Virus record (IMG/VR): IMGVR_UViG_3300014501_000023
Coordinates: 1-54,378 of that record
Reading direction: 5' to 3' (one strand)
Length of the DNA stretch: 54,378 bases
Source: a virus
Below, piece after piece: positions 14,007 to 21,667 of this stretch. Position 1 is the stretch's first letter; every line of letters begins with the position of its first letter. Below the pieces are notes generated by a model. The model searched no databases, was not told the DNA's origin, and was given only the letters and a program-made list of their open reading frames with translations. Made by a program: the position numbers and the translations under genes.

Positions 14007-14038
14007 TCCCCATCGCAGGTGAGCGGAGACGCTTGACG

Positions 14039-14674
14039 ATGCACGCCCAGGTCAGAGTCGAAGACGACCCGCCGTTCCATACCACGCGTCACGCCGTGAC
14101 GTTCGCAGTCACCCGGGCCGGCGCCCCGCTCCGCCCGCTCATGAACAGGATGGCCGACGGCGCGCCAGGCGGATCTGGATTATCAAGACTTGATGCGGCC
14201 GCCCAGGCCGGGATGATACTCGGCGCGATCGGCGGCCTCGGCGATTTGGCCCGGTCGCTCCTCATCGCGGGCGCAGCGCCGAAGACCTTGCCGTGCGACT
14301 GCAGGCGGTGGTGCTGCTCGGGTCGCGGGATCAACGAGGATTGGCGCGACGCCATCGAGTCCATCACCAGCGCGGCGGAGCGGCTCGGCGTGTTCAGCCT
14401 CGCCAACTCGGGCGGCGGCGCGGTGCGGATCGGGCGGGCCGCGCGCAGCGCGATCGTCATAAAGATATACAGCCGCTCGCCCATCACGTTTACCGACATA
14501 TCGCGTAAGACGGATGTAAGCGCGGACGCGCTCGCGCGCCATCACCGCGTCGTGCTAGGCTGGCTTATGGGGAGACCTGGCTGGCGCGTAGGTGAGACAC
14601 GCGACGAGGGCGCGGACCCGCTTGCGTGGCGCGCAGCTGATGAATTGTTACGTGATCGCGGAATTGTCGGATGA
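14039..14674 (+). CDS. Putative late-gene regulator (Cys-rich plus helix-turn-helix)
   Basis: 211 residues from ATG 14039 (an in-frame TTG at 14033 is possible; GGAG lies about 10 bases upstream of the ATG). The middle has a Cys cluster (LPCDCRRWCCSGRGINEDWRDAI), a putative metal site. The C-terminal part looks like a helix-turn-helix: PITFTDISRKTDVSADALARH followed by a helix with HRVVLGWLMG. Proteins with this order directly before the terminase genes often control late transcription as activators or Q-like antiterminators. The intrinsic terminator at 14843-14876, just downstream, fits an antitermination role. Inference from layout, not from a confident family match. Confidence 0.55.
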   Translation: MHAQVRVEDDPPFHTTRHAVTFAVTRAGAPLRPLMNRMADGAPGGSGLSRLDAAAQAGMILGAIGGLGDLARSLLIAGAAPKTLPCDCRRWCCSGRGINEDWRDAIESITSAAERLGVFSLANSGGGAVRIGRAARSAIVIKIYSRSPITFTDISRKTDVSADALARHHRVVLGWLMGRPGWRVGETRDEGADPLAWRAADELLRDRGIVG

Positions 14675-14842
14675 ATGCGGCAAGTGTACATCTGATCGGA
14701 CTCGGCATAGGATCGCGTTCCTATTACGGTGCCTTTCCCGTCTTCGGTTTGAACATGACGTCGGTACCGTGAACGAATCTGCGTTCGATCTCTCATCTCC
14801 CTGTCAGACGACGCGGACGCGTCCGTCAAGGACGCGCGCCTC

Positions 14843-14876
14843 GACCCATTGCTTCACCGCGTGGGTCTTTTATTTT
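14843..14876 (+). terminator. Intrinsic terminator before the late operon
   Basis: GACCCA (14843-14848) pairs with TGGGTC (14862-14867) around a 13-base loop, followed directly by TTTTATTTT (14868-14876). It lies in the 234-base gap between the regulator and terminase genes; that gap also has a 12-bp palindrome CGGACGCGTCCG (14814-14825) and no convincing gene. Confidence 0.65.
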
Positions 14877-14908
14877 GCGCGATAAACTAACATAGTTATC
14901 AAGTAGCG

Positions 14909-15373
14909 ATGAAACCGCCACCGACTAACGGGTTCAAGCGCGGCGATCCCAATCATCCGTCTAAAACGGGACGCGCCGGGCGTCGCGCCGGATACGGTCG
15001 CAAGAAAGGCACGCCAAACAAGATAACGGTGGAGCAGCGCGAGTTCTTCGCCATACTCGCGGCGGAGAACCAAGGCGCCGCAGCCGACGCGCTCAAGCGA
15101 CTGCTCAAGGGCGGCAAGTACAGCGCCGGACGCAACATCGCCGGCCTCGGGCTGTACGCCACGTTCAACGAGTTCGTGATCCCCAAACTGCAGCGCACCG
15201 AGCACACCGGCGCCGACGGCAAATACCTCCCGCCGCCCGTGTTCGCCGTGTCGTTCGCCGCCGGGGCGCCAGGGCTCGTCGCGCCTGGCAGGGACCCCAT
15301 CGAAGCATCGGCCGAGCCGGAACCGGAACCGGCGCTGCTCGAGGCGCCGAAAAGTAAGAAGGCCGTCGCCTGA
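14909..15373 (+). CDS. Terminase small subunit (putative)
   Basis: 154 residues. The N-terminal part is basic with the RAGRRAGYGRKKGTPNK type motif (residues about 22-38), common in phage small terminases and DUF5681-like proteins, then a helical segment (ITVEQREFFAILAAENQGAA). The C-terminal tail is Ala/Glu/Pro-rich. It should recognise packaging DNA and load the large subunit. The main support is its place, directly before and overlapping the large subunit. It ends with AAGAAGG, which also serves as ribosome-binding site for that gene. Confidence 0.72.
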   Translation: MKPPPTNGFKRGDPNHPSKTGRAGRRAGYGRKKGTPNKITVEQREFFAILAAENQGAAADALKRLLKGGKYSAGRNIAGLGLYATFNEFVIPKLQRTEHTGADGKYLPPPVFAVSFAAGAPGLVAPGRDPIEASAEPEPEPALLEAPKSKKAVA

Positions 15374-16722
15374 ACGCGTCGCTGAGGCCGCAGGCGCAAG
15401 GGTTCGAGGGCGAGTTCCTGGCGCCCAAGCTCCAGGCGCTGTTCTTCCGCCCCGACCCCGCGGGCGGGCCGCCGCTGTACGTGCCCTCCCGCGACAAGGA
15501 CGCGCACGGCGGCCGTGGATCGGCGAAGTCCTGGGGCATCGCCGGCATGTCGGTGGTGTTCGGCGCGATGACGCCGACGCGGTTCCTGTGCGTGCGCGAG
15601 GTGCAGACTTCGATGCGCCAGTCGATCCACAAGCTGCTGGCCAACCGTATCGAGGAACTCGGGCTGTCGCGCTACTACGACGTGCAGATCGAGCGCATCG
15701 TGGGCAAGTACAAGACGCGGGTGCACGCCAAGTACAAGAGCACCGAGTTCGATTTCACCGGCGTCAGGACCGACCCCGCTAAGATCAAGGGCGCCGAGGA
15801 GATCGACGTCTGCGTCGTCGAGGAGGCGGAGGCTATCACGCACGCGTCGTGGAGGTTCCTGCGCAACACCGTGCGCAACGCCTCGCACACTTCGGAGATC
15901 TGGTCGTCGTTCAACCCCAGGCACGCGGACGACGCCACCTCGCAGATGTTCATCGAGCGCCCGGAACCCGGCATGCGGGTGGTCGAGCTGAACTGGCCTG
16001 ACAACCCGTGGTTCGGCGTGGACTTGCGTTACGAGCTGGAGATCTACCAGCGCGCTATCACCAATGCGCGTGACGTCTCCGAGCGTCTACAAGCGCAGGC
16101 CGACTACGACCACGTGTGGATGGGCGCGTACCAGCGGCTCACGAACGCCAACGTGGTCCGGCACTGGGTGGATAACGAGGTGTTCGACGACCCGCCCGAG
16201 AAGACGCACCTGCGCTTCGGCCTGGACTGGGGCTACGCGGACGACCCGCTGGCGGGCGTGCGCTTCTGGATCACCGACCATAAGGACCCGGTGAGCGGGC
16301 AGAAGTACCGTGAGATGTGGATCTCGCACGAGGCCTTCGGCACGCACATTGAATTAGATGTGGTGAGGCGCTTCCTCGAGGAGCGTCTGCCTGGCGTCGC
16401 GCGCTGGCCGGTCAAAGCGGACTGCGCGCAGCCCGCCATGATCTCGCACGTCAAGAGCGCTGGGCTCAATATCACGGGCGCCGCGAAGTGGTCGGGGTCG
16501 GTCGAGGACGGGCTCGCCGTGGTGAACGAGTTTCGCACGATCCACATCCACGCCCGCTGCCCGAACGTCGCGCGCGAAGCGCGCATGTACTCCTACAAGG
16601 TGGACCCGATGAACCCAAAGAACGTGCTGCCCATCATCATCGACAAGCACAACCACGGTTGGGACGCTGTTAGATACGGGCTCGACGGCGAGATCAAGCG
16701 CGTGCGCAGTTCGTTCGGTTGA
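15370..16722 (+). CDS. Terminase large subunit, probable CTG start
   Basis: Packaging ATPase-nuclease. From CTG 15370 the product has 450 residues: Walker A GGRGSAKS at 47-54, Walker B IDVCVVEE at 145-152, and a nuclease-side LRFGLDWGYADDP (about 280-292) with a later VKADCAQPA. This fits Terminase_3/PBSX XtmB-type proteins. The reading frame has a stop at 15355-15357, and no ATG, GTG or TTG occurs until GTG 15481, which would leave only 10 residues before the P-loop and lacks a ribosome-binding site. CTG 15370 overlaps the small-subunit stop as CTGA and has AAGAAGG 6-7 bases upstream. Confidence 0.92.
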   Translation: MNASLRPQAQGFEGEFLAPKLQALFFRPDPAGGPPLYVPSRDKDAHGGRGSAKSWGIAGMSVVFGAMTPTRFLCVREVQTSMRQSIHKLLANRIEELGLSRYYDVQIERIVGKYKTRVHAKYKSTEFDFTGVRTDPAKIKGAEEIDVCVVEEAEAITHASWRFLRNTVRNASHTSEIWSSFNPRHADDATSQMFIERPEPGMRVVELNWPDNPWFGVDLRYELEIYQRAITNARDVSERLQAQADYDHVWMGAYQRLTNANVVRHWVDNEVFDDPPEKTHLRFGLDWGYADDPLAGVRFWITDHKDPVSGQKYREMWISHEAFGTHIELDVVRRFLEERLPGVARWPVKADCAQPAMISHVKSAGLNITGAAKWSGSVEDGLAVVNEFRTIHIHARCPNVAREARMYSYKVDPMNPKNVLPIIIDKHNHGWDAVRYGLDGEIKRVRSSFG

Positions 16723-18389
16723 CCGTGCTGCGCCGCTTGCTCTCCTGGTTGCGTCCCAAGGTCGCCACTGGCGCCGGGCTCGACGCGGTCGTCAGTAGCC
16801 GTGCCGATAAGTACGCGTCGCCGGCGGACGGACTGATGCGGGCGCAGCAGGAGGCGGAGCGGGCGCAGGTGGAGGCGTTCACGCAGTCGGTGAAGGCGGC
16901 GTGTGACAGGATCCAGGTGTGGCAGCCGCCGGCGCCGGGCGCTGCGATGGACGCGAAGGACTCGCTGGTCTCGCTGTCGTCGGCGATGGATTCGTCGGAG
17001 AACGGGCTGCCGATGTTCAAGCAGGTGATGCTTGAGTTCGGCACGCAGATGCAGCTGCTGCCGTGGTACATGCGGCAGGGCTTCATCGGTTACCAGAACG
17101 CGGGCTTCATCGCGCAGAACTGGCTTGTGTACAAGGCGTGCGCGGTGCCGGTGGACGACGCGGTGCGCAATGGGTACGAGATAACCACCGCCACGGGCGA
17201 AGACCTGGACGAAGACGCGCTGAAGATCATCAAGGCGGCGGATCGCCGCATGGGCATCAAGGGCCAGTTGCGCCAGTTCGGCATCAAGGGTCGCATCTTC
17301 GGCATCCGCATCGCGATGTTTGAAGTGACGAGCGATGATCCGGATTACTACCAGAAGCCGTTCAACCCGGACGGCGTCAAGGCCGGCACGTACAAGGGCA
17401 TCTCGCAGGTGGACCCGTACTGGTGCGCGCCGATCCTGGACAGCACCTCCGCGGCCACGCCCTCGTCGCGGCATTTCTACGAGCCCACGTGGTGGCTGAT
17501 CGGGTCGCGCCGCGTGCACCGCACGCACCTCGTGATCTTCCGCTACGCCGAGCCGGCCGACGTGATCAAGCCCCTGTACCTGTTCGGCGGCATCCCGCTG
17601 CCGCAGATGATCATGGAGCGCGTGTATTGCGCCGAGCGCACGGCGAACGAAGCCCCGGCGCTGGCGCTGTCGAAGCGCAGCACGGTGTGGATGACGGACA
17701 TGGACAGGGTGATGGCCGACTCCGCGAAGGCGGACCAGGTGATGCGGGAATGGATCTGGCGGCGCGACAACTTCGGCGTCAAGCTCGGCGACAAGGCCTC
17801 GGAGGAGTTCCAGCAGTTCGACACGCCGCTCGCCGACTTCGACTCGCTGGTATGGACGCAGTACGGGCTGGTGGCTTCCACCGCCGGCTGCCCCATAACG
17901 AAGCTCCTGGGTACCACGCCCGGCGGGTTCGCGGCGACGGGCGAGTACGACGAGTCCTCGTACCACGAGGCGGAGGAGTCGCTGCAGGAGCGCGACCTTA
18001 CGCCGTTCCTCGAGCGCCACCACCAGCTGGTGATGCGTTCGGAGGTGGTGCCGAAGTTCCCCGATCTGGCCGACGTCGAGCTGGTGGCCAAGTGGAACGA
18101 GCTGGATGCGCTGACGCATGTGGAGCAGTCGGTGGTGAATTTGAACAAGGCGCAGACGGCCGCCGCGCTGATCGCCACGGGTGCGTTGTCGCCGCAGGAT
18201 GAACGGGCGCGCATTGCGGCGGACAAGGAGAGCGGGTATCACGGTATTGGCGTGGACCTGGTCGTCGAGGATCTGCCCGAGACCGACGACCCGGAAGCCG
18301 CTGGCGAAGCGGCGGGGCCGGCGAGGCGCTCGGCGAAGGCGGCGGAGATGGAAGAGGGCAAGGTTAAGTCGAATGGGGCCGGTGCATGA
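16719..18389 (+). CDS. Portal protein, DUF1073 family
   Basis: 556 residues; forms the dodecameric DNA channel at one head vertex. The DUF1073 signature region is clear: QNWLVYKACAVPVDDAVRNGYEI (about 133-155), GIRIAMFEV, VDPYWCAPI, HRTHLVIFRYAEPADVIKP, and the late LLGTTPGGFAATGEYD (about 402-417). The C-terminal tail is low-complexity (Glu/Ala/Lys), as usual for portals. The start is TTG 16719, overlapping the terminase stop (TTGA); GTG 16725 is possible. DUF1073 portals are sometimes labelled Acb1-like in databases; here position and length argue for portal. Confidence 0.93.
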   Translation: MTVLRRLLSWLRPKVATGAGLDAVVSSRADKYASPADGLMRAQQEAERAQVEAFTQSVKAACDRIQVWQPPAPGAAMDAKDSLVSLSSAMDSSENGLPMFKQVMLEFGTQMQLLPWYMRQGFIGYQNAGFIAQNWLVYKACAVPVDDAVRNGYEITTATGEDLDEDALKIIKAADRRMGIKGQLRQFGIKGRIFGIRIAMFEVTSDDPDYYQKPFNPDGVKAGTYKGISQVDPYWCAPILDSTSAATPSSRHFYEPTWWLIGSRRVHRTHLVIFRYAEPADVIKPLYLFGGIPLPQMIMERVYCAERTANEAPALALSKRSTVWMTDMDRVMADSAKADQVMREWIWRRDNFGVKLGDKASEEFQQFDTPLADFDSLVWTQYGLVASTAGCPITKLLGTTPGGFAATGEYDESSYHEAEESLQERDLTPFLERHHQLVMRSEVVPKFPDLADVELVAKWNELDALTHVEQSVVNLNKAQTAAALIATGALSPQDERARIAADKESGYHGIGVDLVVEDLPETDDPEAAGEAAGPARRSAKAAEMEEGKVKSNGAGA

Positions 18390-18679
18390 CGCGTTTTACA
18401 TTGAGGATGGGCAGTGCGCCGTTGCGCGCAGAAGATGTGGACGCTGTAGTCAGCGTTCTTTTGCCACTACTCGATGAAGGCAACCAGAGCGTGCTGCAGG
18501 ACTGGGCGTATCTCTGCAGCCATGATTTTGAACGATTGTGCAAAGACGGCTACCTCGTGGAGGTTTGCCCCGCAGCGTCCGACGCCGAGCGATGGGCGCC
18601 GGAGGTCACGATGAGTGTCCCGCGCTCTTGTTTCACTGAGGACGAAATCACGGAAATGAAACGTCGTGGTTATGCGTGA
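18386..18679 (+). CDS. Hypothetical protein sharing a C-terminal motif with the gene at 8435
   Basis: 97 residues, overlapping the portal stop by 4 bases (ATGA). The C-terminus reads TMSVPRSCFTEDEITEM then KRRGYA, nearly the same as the minus-strand protein at 8435-8782. The body contains a helical acidic part (EDVDAVVSVLLPLLDEGNQS) and a Cys-containing strand (DGYLVEVCPAASD). Role unknown; its place after the portal does not by itself make it structural. Confidence 0.65.
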   Translation: MTRFTLRMGSAPLRAEDVDAVVSVLLPLLDEGNQSVLQDWAYLCSHDFERLCKDGYLVEVCPAASDAERWAPEVTMSVPRSCFTEDEITEMKRRGYA

Positions 18680-19046
18680 CGTGAGGTACGCACTGCTCCT
18701 GCTGCTGCTGCTGCTCGCGCCGTTTGCCGCGCGCGCCGACTGCCTGCACAACTGGATGCAGTGCCCCATTGACTCATCGCTCCAAGTCAACAGTTTTACG
18801 ATACAGGCGGCTGCGACCATCGAGGCGATCACCACGGCGCGCACCGCGGCCACCAGGCGGCTGCAGCGCCACGCCATCACGGTTACGCAGGCGAAGGTCG
18901 TGCTGGCCGAGACCGATCTGGGACGCGGCCTGTGGGACGCGGCCCGCGTTGCATGCCACGCGGACGTGCACGGCAACTGCGACACTGCGGCGGACTCCCG
19001 CAAGGCGTTTGCGTTACTTGATCAAGCGCGAGGGACACTCCAATGA
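18672..19046 (+). CDS. Exported protein, unknown function
   Basis: 124 residues from ATG 18672 (GTG 18666 and GTG 18681 are in-frame alternatives). MRDVRYALLLLLLLLAPFAARA is a Sec signal with a leucine-only core and an ARA|D cleavage site. The mature part starts with a Cys pair (CLHNWMQC), continues with helical Ala/Thr-rich sequence, and has a second pair (ACHADVHGNC), suggesting disulfides in the periplasm. An exported protein between portal and head genes is unusual. Confidence 0.68.
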   Translation: MRDVRYALLLLLLLLAPFAARADCLHNWMQCPIDSSLQVNSFTIQAAATIEAITTARTAATRRLQRHAITVTQAKVVLAETDLGRGLWDAARVACHADVHGNCDTAADSRKAFALLDQARGTLQ

Positions 19047-19213
19047 GGATCACTGTAGCTAATGCTCGGGCGCTGGCGGCCTCGTTGACCAACGCGGCGG
19101 CGCACGCGCAAGCGGCGAGCCAACCGGACTTCGACCTGCTCGACGCGCTGGGCGCCATGGATGACGATGCCCGCGAGCAGCTCGCCGCAGCCATTGCGAA
19201 CGCGGAGGATTGA
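19043..19213 (+). CDS. Small hypothetical protein
   Basis: 56 residues, starting at ATG 19043, which overlaps the preceding stop (ATGA). Begins MRITVANARALAASLTNAAAHA and ends DDDAREQLAAAIANAED; helical, Ala-rich, acidic at the C-terminus. Supported by the coupling and by codon use like its neighbours. Confidence 0.58.
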   Translation: MRITVANARALAASLTNAAAHAQAASQPDFDLLDALGAMDDDAREQLAAAIANAED

Positions 19214-19216
19214 CTC

Positions 19217-19369
19217 GTGACCAAGCCAAAGCCAAAGCCAAAGCCAAAGCGTCGCAAGGCCAAAGCCGCCCTGCCGCCCGTCGTACTACCGCGCACCGCG
19301 CTAGAGCAACTCGCGGACGCCGCGCGCACGTTTTTGAAGCACGCATCGGATTACCTCAAGGGGCCGTAA
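19217..19369 (+). CDS. Small basic protein with Lys-Pro repeats
   Basis: 50 residues from GTG 19217. The start is a Lys-Pro ladder (MTKPKPKPKPKRRKAKAAL) encoded by tandem AAGCCA hexamers, followed by a helix (LEQLADAARTFLKHASDYL). The hexamer run is prone to replication slippage, so length may vary between relatives. Function unknown. Confidence 0.55.
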   Translation: MTKPKPKPKPKRRKAKAALPPVVLPRTALEQLADAARTFLKHASDYLKGP

Positions 19370-19381
19370 GGAGCAGCGCAC

Positions 19382-19717
19382 ATGGGCCTGGTTCTTCTGA
19401 TCATCGTCATCCTGCTGCTCACCTGGGGAAGTTGGCCGGCGCGCGGGCCGATCCGCTACAGCTACGGGGCGCCGTGGCTCGCGGTTATCCTCGTGTTCGG
19501 CCTCATCCTGTGGCTCGTCGTGGGCATCGCGCTCAACATGGTGTGCCTGTACATCGCGCTGCTCTTCGCGATCATGGCGATGCTGCAGGTGCCGGCCTCC
19601 ATCGGACTCATCGGCGCGACGCTGACGTTCCTGATCCTCTCGCAACTGGTCGGGAGCGGCGGTGCCGATCTGAACCTTGGAGCGTTGCACATGTTCCACC
19701 GCGGGCCGCTGCGCTGA
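19382..19717 (+). CDS. Membrane protein with DUF3309-like N-terminus
   Basis: 111 residues from ATG 19382, preceded by AAGGAG. Residues 1-47 resemble DUF3309 proteins (MGLVLLIIVILLLTWGSW ... GAPWLAVILVFGLILWLVVG), normally about 50-residue two-span membrane proteins of proteobacteria. Here they run on into two further hydrophobic segments (MVCLYIALLFAIMAML and IGLIGATLTFLILSQLVG), for about four spans in total. A holin role is conceivable but not supported by neighbours, which are head genes. Confidence 0.65.
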   Translation: MGLVLLIIVILLLTWGSWPARGPIRYSYGAPWLAVILVFGLILWLVVGIALNMVCLYIALLFAIMAMLQVPASIGLIGATLTFLILSQLVGSGGADLNLGALHMFHRGPLR

Positions 19718-19725
19718 ATAGGAGA

Positions 19726-19902
19726 ATGACCGTGCCCAAGAAACCGAAACCTGCCCCATCGAAAGTTCAACCGCCTGCACCGGCACCTCCGCCACCGGAG
19801 CCGGATGACGACGAGGATGACGACGAGGCGGATGACAAGCCGCGTGATAAGCCGAGCGACAGCGACGAGGGCGACGAGTCGGATGGCGGTAACAACTACT
19901 AG
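19726..19902 (+). CDS. Small disordered protein, Pro/Lys start and acidic tail
   Basis: 58 residues from ATG 19726; GTG 19732 is better spaced (7 bases) from AGGAG at 19720. The N-terminal half is Lys/Pro/Ala (KKPKPAPSKVQPPAPAPPPP), the C-terminal half Asp/Glu (PDDDEDDDEADD and on). The whole chain should be disordered. Its last 20 bases overlap the minor head gene in another frame. Confidence 0.55.
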   Translation: MTVPKKPKPAPSKVQPPAPAPPPPEPDDDEDDDEADDKPRDKPSDSDEGDESDGGNNY

Positions 19903-20917
19903 TCCGAAGCGCGACCCCGCGGCCGATGCCGAGCGCCGCCGCGCGCAGGAGCTCTCGCGCCTGCGGGTGCAGAACGCGCAGCTGAAGGTCGACTCGCGCC
20001 GCTACGAGCTGCTGCGCCGTCGGATGCAGCGCGATGTGCAGGCGGGCAAGACGGTCGTCCCGCCTTCGTTCGTGCCCGTTCAGCCGGTCGACCCGCGCCG
20101 CGTGCCGACGCCTGGCAGCAAGGTGCTGCCTCCGCTGTCACCGCCGCTTTCGCTCGGTGTCCGGATGGGTGCCGTCATAGGCGCCGAGCTGCGGGCGATG
20201 GCAGTGGAGGCGCGCACGCTGATACGTGCGCTGCAGGCGCAACCGGATGTTCAGTCTGCGATGGACGCCCCGTCGGCCGACGCCTCGCACGGGTTCGAGA
20301 TGCTGAAGATCAAGTGGGCCAAGCGCTTCGACGCGCTGGCGCGAACGTGGGCGCGCCGCATGGTGACCGACGTCACTCAACAGAGCACGGCGCAGATGGC
20401 GCACGGGCTCAAGGACGTGGCCACGCTGTACCAGATCCAGTCCACGCTGCAGACGCCGCGGATGCGGGCGCTGGTCGAGGCGGCGACCGAGGCCAGTGTC
20501 GGACTTATTACCCGCATCCCGCAGCGGTTCCTCGGCGACGTGCAGACGCAGGTGATGAACGCGGTGACCACGGGCTCGGGCCTGGACAAGCTCGTGCCGT
20601 ACCTCACCAAACGCTACAAGGGCGACGCGCGGCACGCGCACCTCGTGGCGCTCGATCAGATCCGCAAGGTGAGCGAGTCGGTGAACGCGACGCGGCTGCA
20701 GTCGCTCGGCGTGGAGGAGTTTGTTTGGATCGCGACTAGCGGTGAAAGGTATCCGCGCAAGCTGCACCACGAGCACTTGAACGGCAGGACGTTCCGCTAC
20801 GACGATCCGCCGGTGATCCAGGTTAAACCGGAAGTTCGTGGTAAACCCGGAGATCTTCCATTTTGCAGGTGCCGTGCGCGGCCGGTGCTTAATTTCACGA
20901 GGATGGTGGCGGCATGA
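19883..20917 (+). CDS. Minor head protein, SPP1 gp7/Mu F-like
   Basis: Head-morphogenesis protein usually bound to the portal. From ATG 19883 the product is 344 residues starting MAVTTTSPKRDP; the frame opens earlier (19805), but that extension is a Thr/Arg-rich reading of the acidic gene in the wrong frame. The C-terminal part (about 220-340) has the gp7-like features: RITRIPQRFL-type helix, LVALDQIRKVSESVNATRL, then SGERYPRKLHHEHLNGRTF and FCRCRARPVL. The DQIR...N..R...G and H..LNG...PFCRC pattern is conserved in this family. Position after the portal agrees. Confidence 0.88.
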   Translation: MAVTTTSPKRDPAADAERRRAQELSRLRVQNAQLKVDSRRYELLRRRMQRDVQAGKTVVPPSFVPVQPVDPRRVPTPGSKVLPPLSPPLSLGVRMGAVIGAELRAMAVEARTLIRALQAQPDVQSAMDAPSADASHGFEMLKIKWAKRFDALARTWARRMVTDVTQQSTAQMAHGLKDVATLYQIQSTLQTPRMRALVEAATEASVGLITRIPQRFLGDVQTQVMNAVTTGSGLDKLVPYLTKRYKGDARHAHLVALDQIRKVSESVNATRLQSLGVEEFVWIATSGERYPRKLHHEHLNGRTFRYDDPPVIQVKPEVRGKPGDLPFCRCRARPVLNFTRMVAA

Positions 20918-21231
20918 TCGAAGATCAGAAATTCAACTGCCCGGCCTGCGGCGCGCCGGGCGAGACGATCAACGGGCAGGCGCTGTACAGCTGCATGTGC
21001 CGGCATGCCTGGGTGTTCAAGGCAGCCGCGTTTCCGTTGCACGCGCAGCCGCTGTGCAGCTGCCCGCCTGGCACGGTCTGCCTCAACGTCGCCTGTCCCC
21101 ACCGAGCGCAGGTGACGTGCGAGGCTGGCGTTGCACCGGTTGGTTTCGACACGATTATTGACAGCGATGGTGGCATTCACGGCGCTGTGCCGCTGACATT
21201 CCGCAGAGACTTGGGTGGGCACTACGAATGA
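20914..21231 (+). CDS. Zinc-ribbon-like protein
   Basis: 105 residues, ATGA-coupled to the head gene. Cys pairs CPAC (9-12), CMC near 28, CSCPP near 48 and CLNVACPH near 56-63 suggest one or two metal sites. The C-terminal 40 residues look strand-rich. No family recognised. Confidence 0.62.
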   Translation: MIEDQKFNCPACGAPGETINGQALYSCMCRHAWVFKAAAFPLHAQPLCSCPPGTVCLNVACPHRAQVTCEAGVAPVGFDTIIDSDGGIHGAVPLTFRRDLGGHYE

Positions 21232-21479
21232 CGATCAAAGATGAACACGCGAGTGGCAACGCCAAGCCGGCGGCTGCGCCCAAGCCTGCGACGCCCGCGA
21301 TGAATGCGCCGCTCAGCGTGCAGTGCTTCACGCACAGGGGCGAGCTCGTGGTCGTGTTCAGCGCACCCGTCAAGCAGTGGTTCCTCACCCCCGACGCCGC
21401 GCGCCAGACGGCCAAGGCGTTCAGCGAGATGGCCGCGGCGCTGGACGCGCAGGAGTCGGCGCAGGCCACGAAGCAATGA
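21228..21479 (+). CDS. Hypothetical protein
   Basis: 83 residues, ATGA-coupled on both sides. N-terminal Ala/Pro/Lys-rich linker (GNAKPAAAPKPATPAMNAP), then a compact segment (LSVQCFTHRGELVVVFSAPVKQWFLTPDAARQTAKAFSEM) that looks like two strands and a helix. No family recognised. Confidence 0.6.
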   Translation: MTIKDEHASGNAKPAAAPKPATPAMNAPLSVQCFTHRGELVVVFSAPVKQWFLTPDAARQTAKAFSEMAAALDAQESAQATKQ

Positions 21480-21667
21480 TCGGGCCGAAGGCCGTGCGCT
21501 ACATGGAAGCGGCGGACATATTCGAACAGTCCGCGCGCCACCACAGGGTCATGGACCGCGACCCGGCGCAGGTACTCAAGCTGCGCGCCGGTATCCAGGA
21601 GTTCAAGCGCATGCTCGAGACCCGCAACACGTTACTGGCCCGCCAGCGCCCCCTGCGCGTCGCATGA
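21476..21667 (+). CDS. Small helical protein
   Basis: 63 residues from ATG 21476 (ATGA junction). Basic, predicted mostly helical: AADIFEQSARHHRVMDRDP and LKLRAGIQEFKRMLETRNT. The longer in-frame reading from 21323 is the upstream gene in the wrong frame. Confidence 0.58.
   Translation: MIGPKAVRYMEAADIFEQSARHHRVMDRDPAQVLKLRAGIQEFKRMLETRNTLLARQRPLRVA

Larger units (their letters stand above)
13496..14038. other. Non-coding control region between the two arms
   Basis: About 540 bases without a convincing gene. From left to right: a structured leader for the primase transcript (13561-13695), a leftward promoter (13707-13739), a 9-bp inverted repeat CGCGTGACT/AGTCACGCG (13716-13724 and 13779-13787), direct repeats GACGTCT (13824-13830 and 13849-13855), an AT-rich tract (13858-13935), six TGTGAC hexamers (13882-13982), a 15-bp palindrome (13917-13931) and a rightward promoter ending near 14003. 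Position between divergent arms and next to the helicase gene suggests origin plus switch. Confidence 0.7.

Noticed and set aside
14814-14825. Palindrome CGGACGCGTCCG as a terminator
   Set aside because: No T-tract follows; the hairpin at 14843-14876 is the better terminator.
14592-14885. Plus-strand frame between the regulator and the small terminase
   Set aside because: Overlaps the regulator gene and terminator; Arg/Thr-rich with no ribosome-binding site.
16719-18389. Anti-CBASS Acb1-like nuclease label for the DUF1073 protein
   Set aside because: Length, conserved DUF1073 blocks and its place right after the terminase identify it as the portal.
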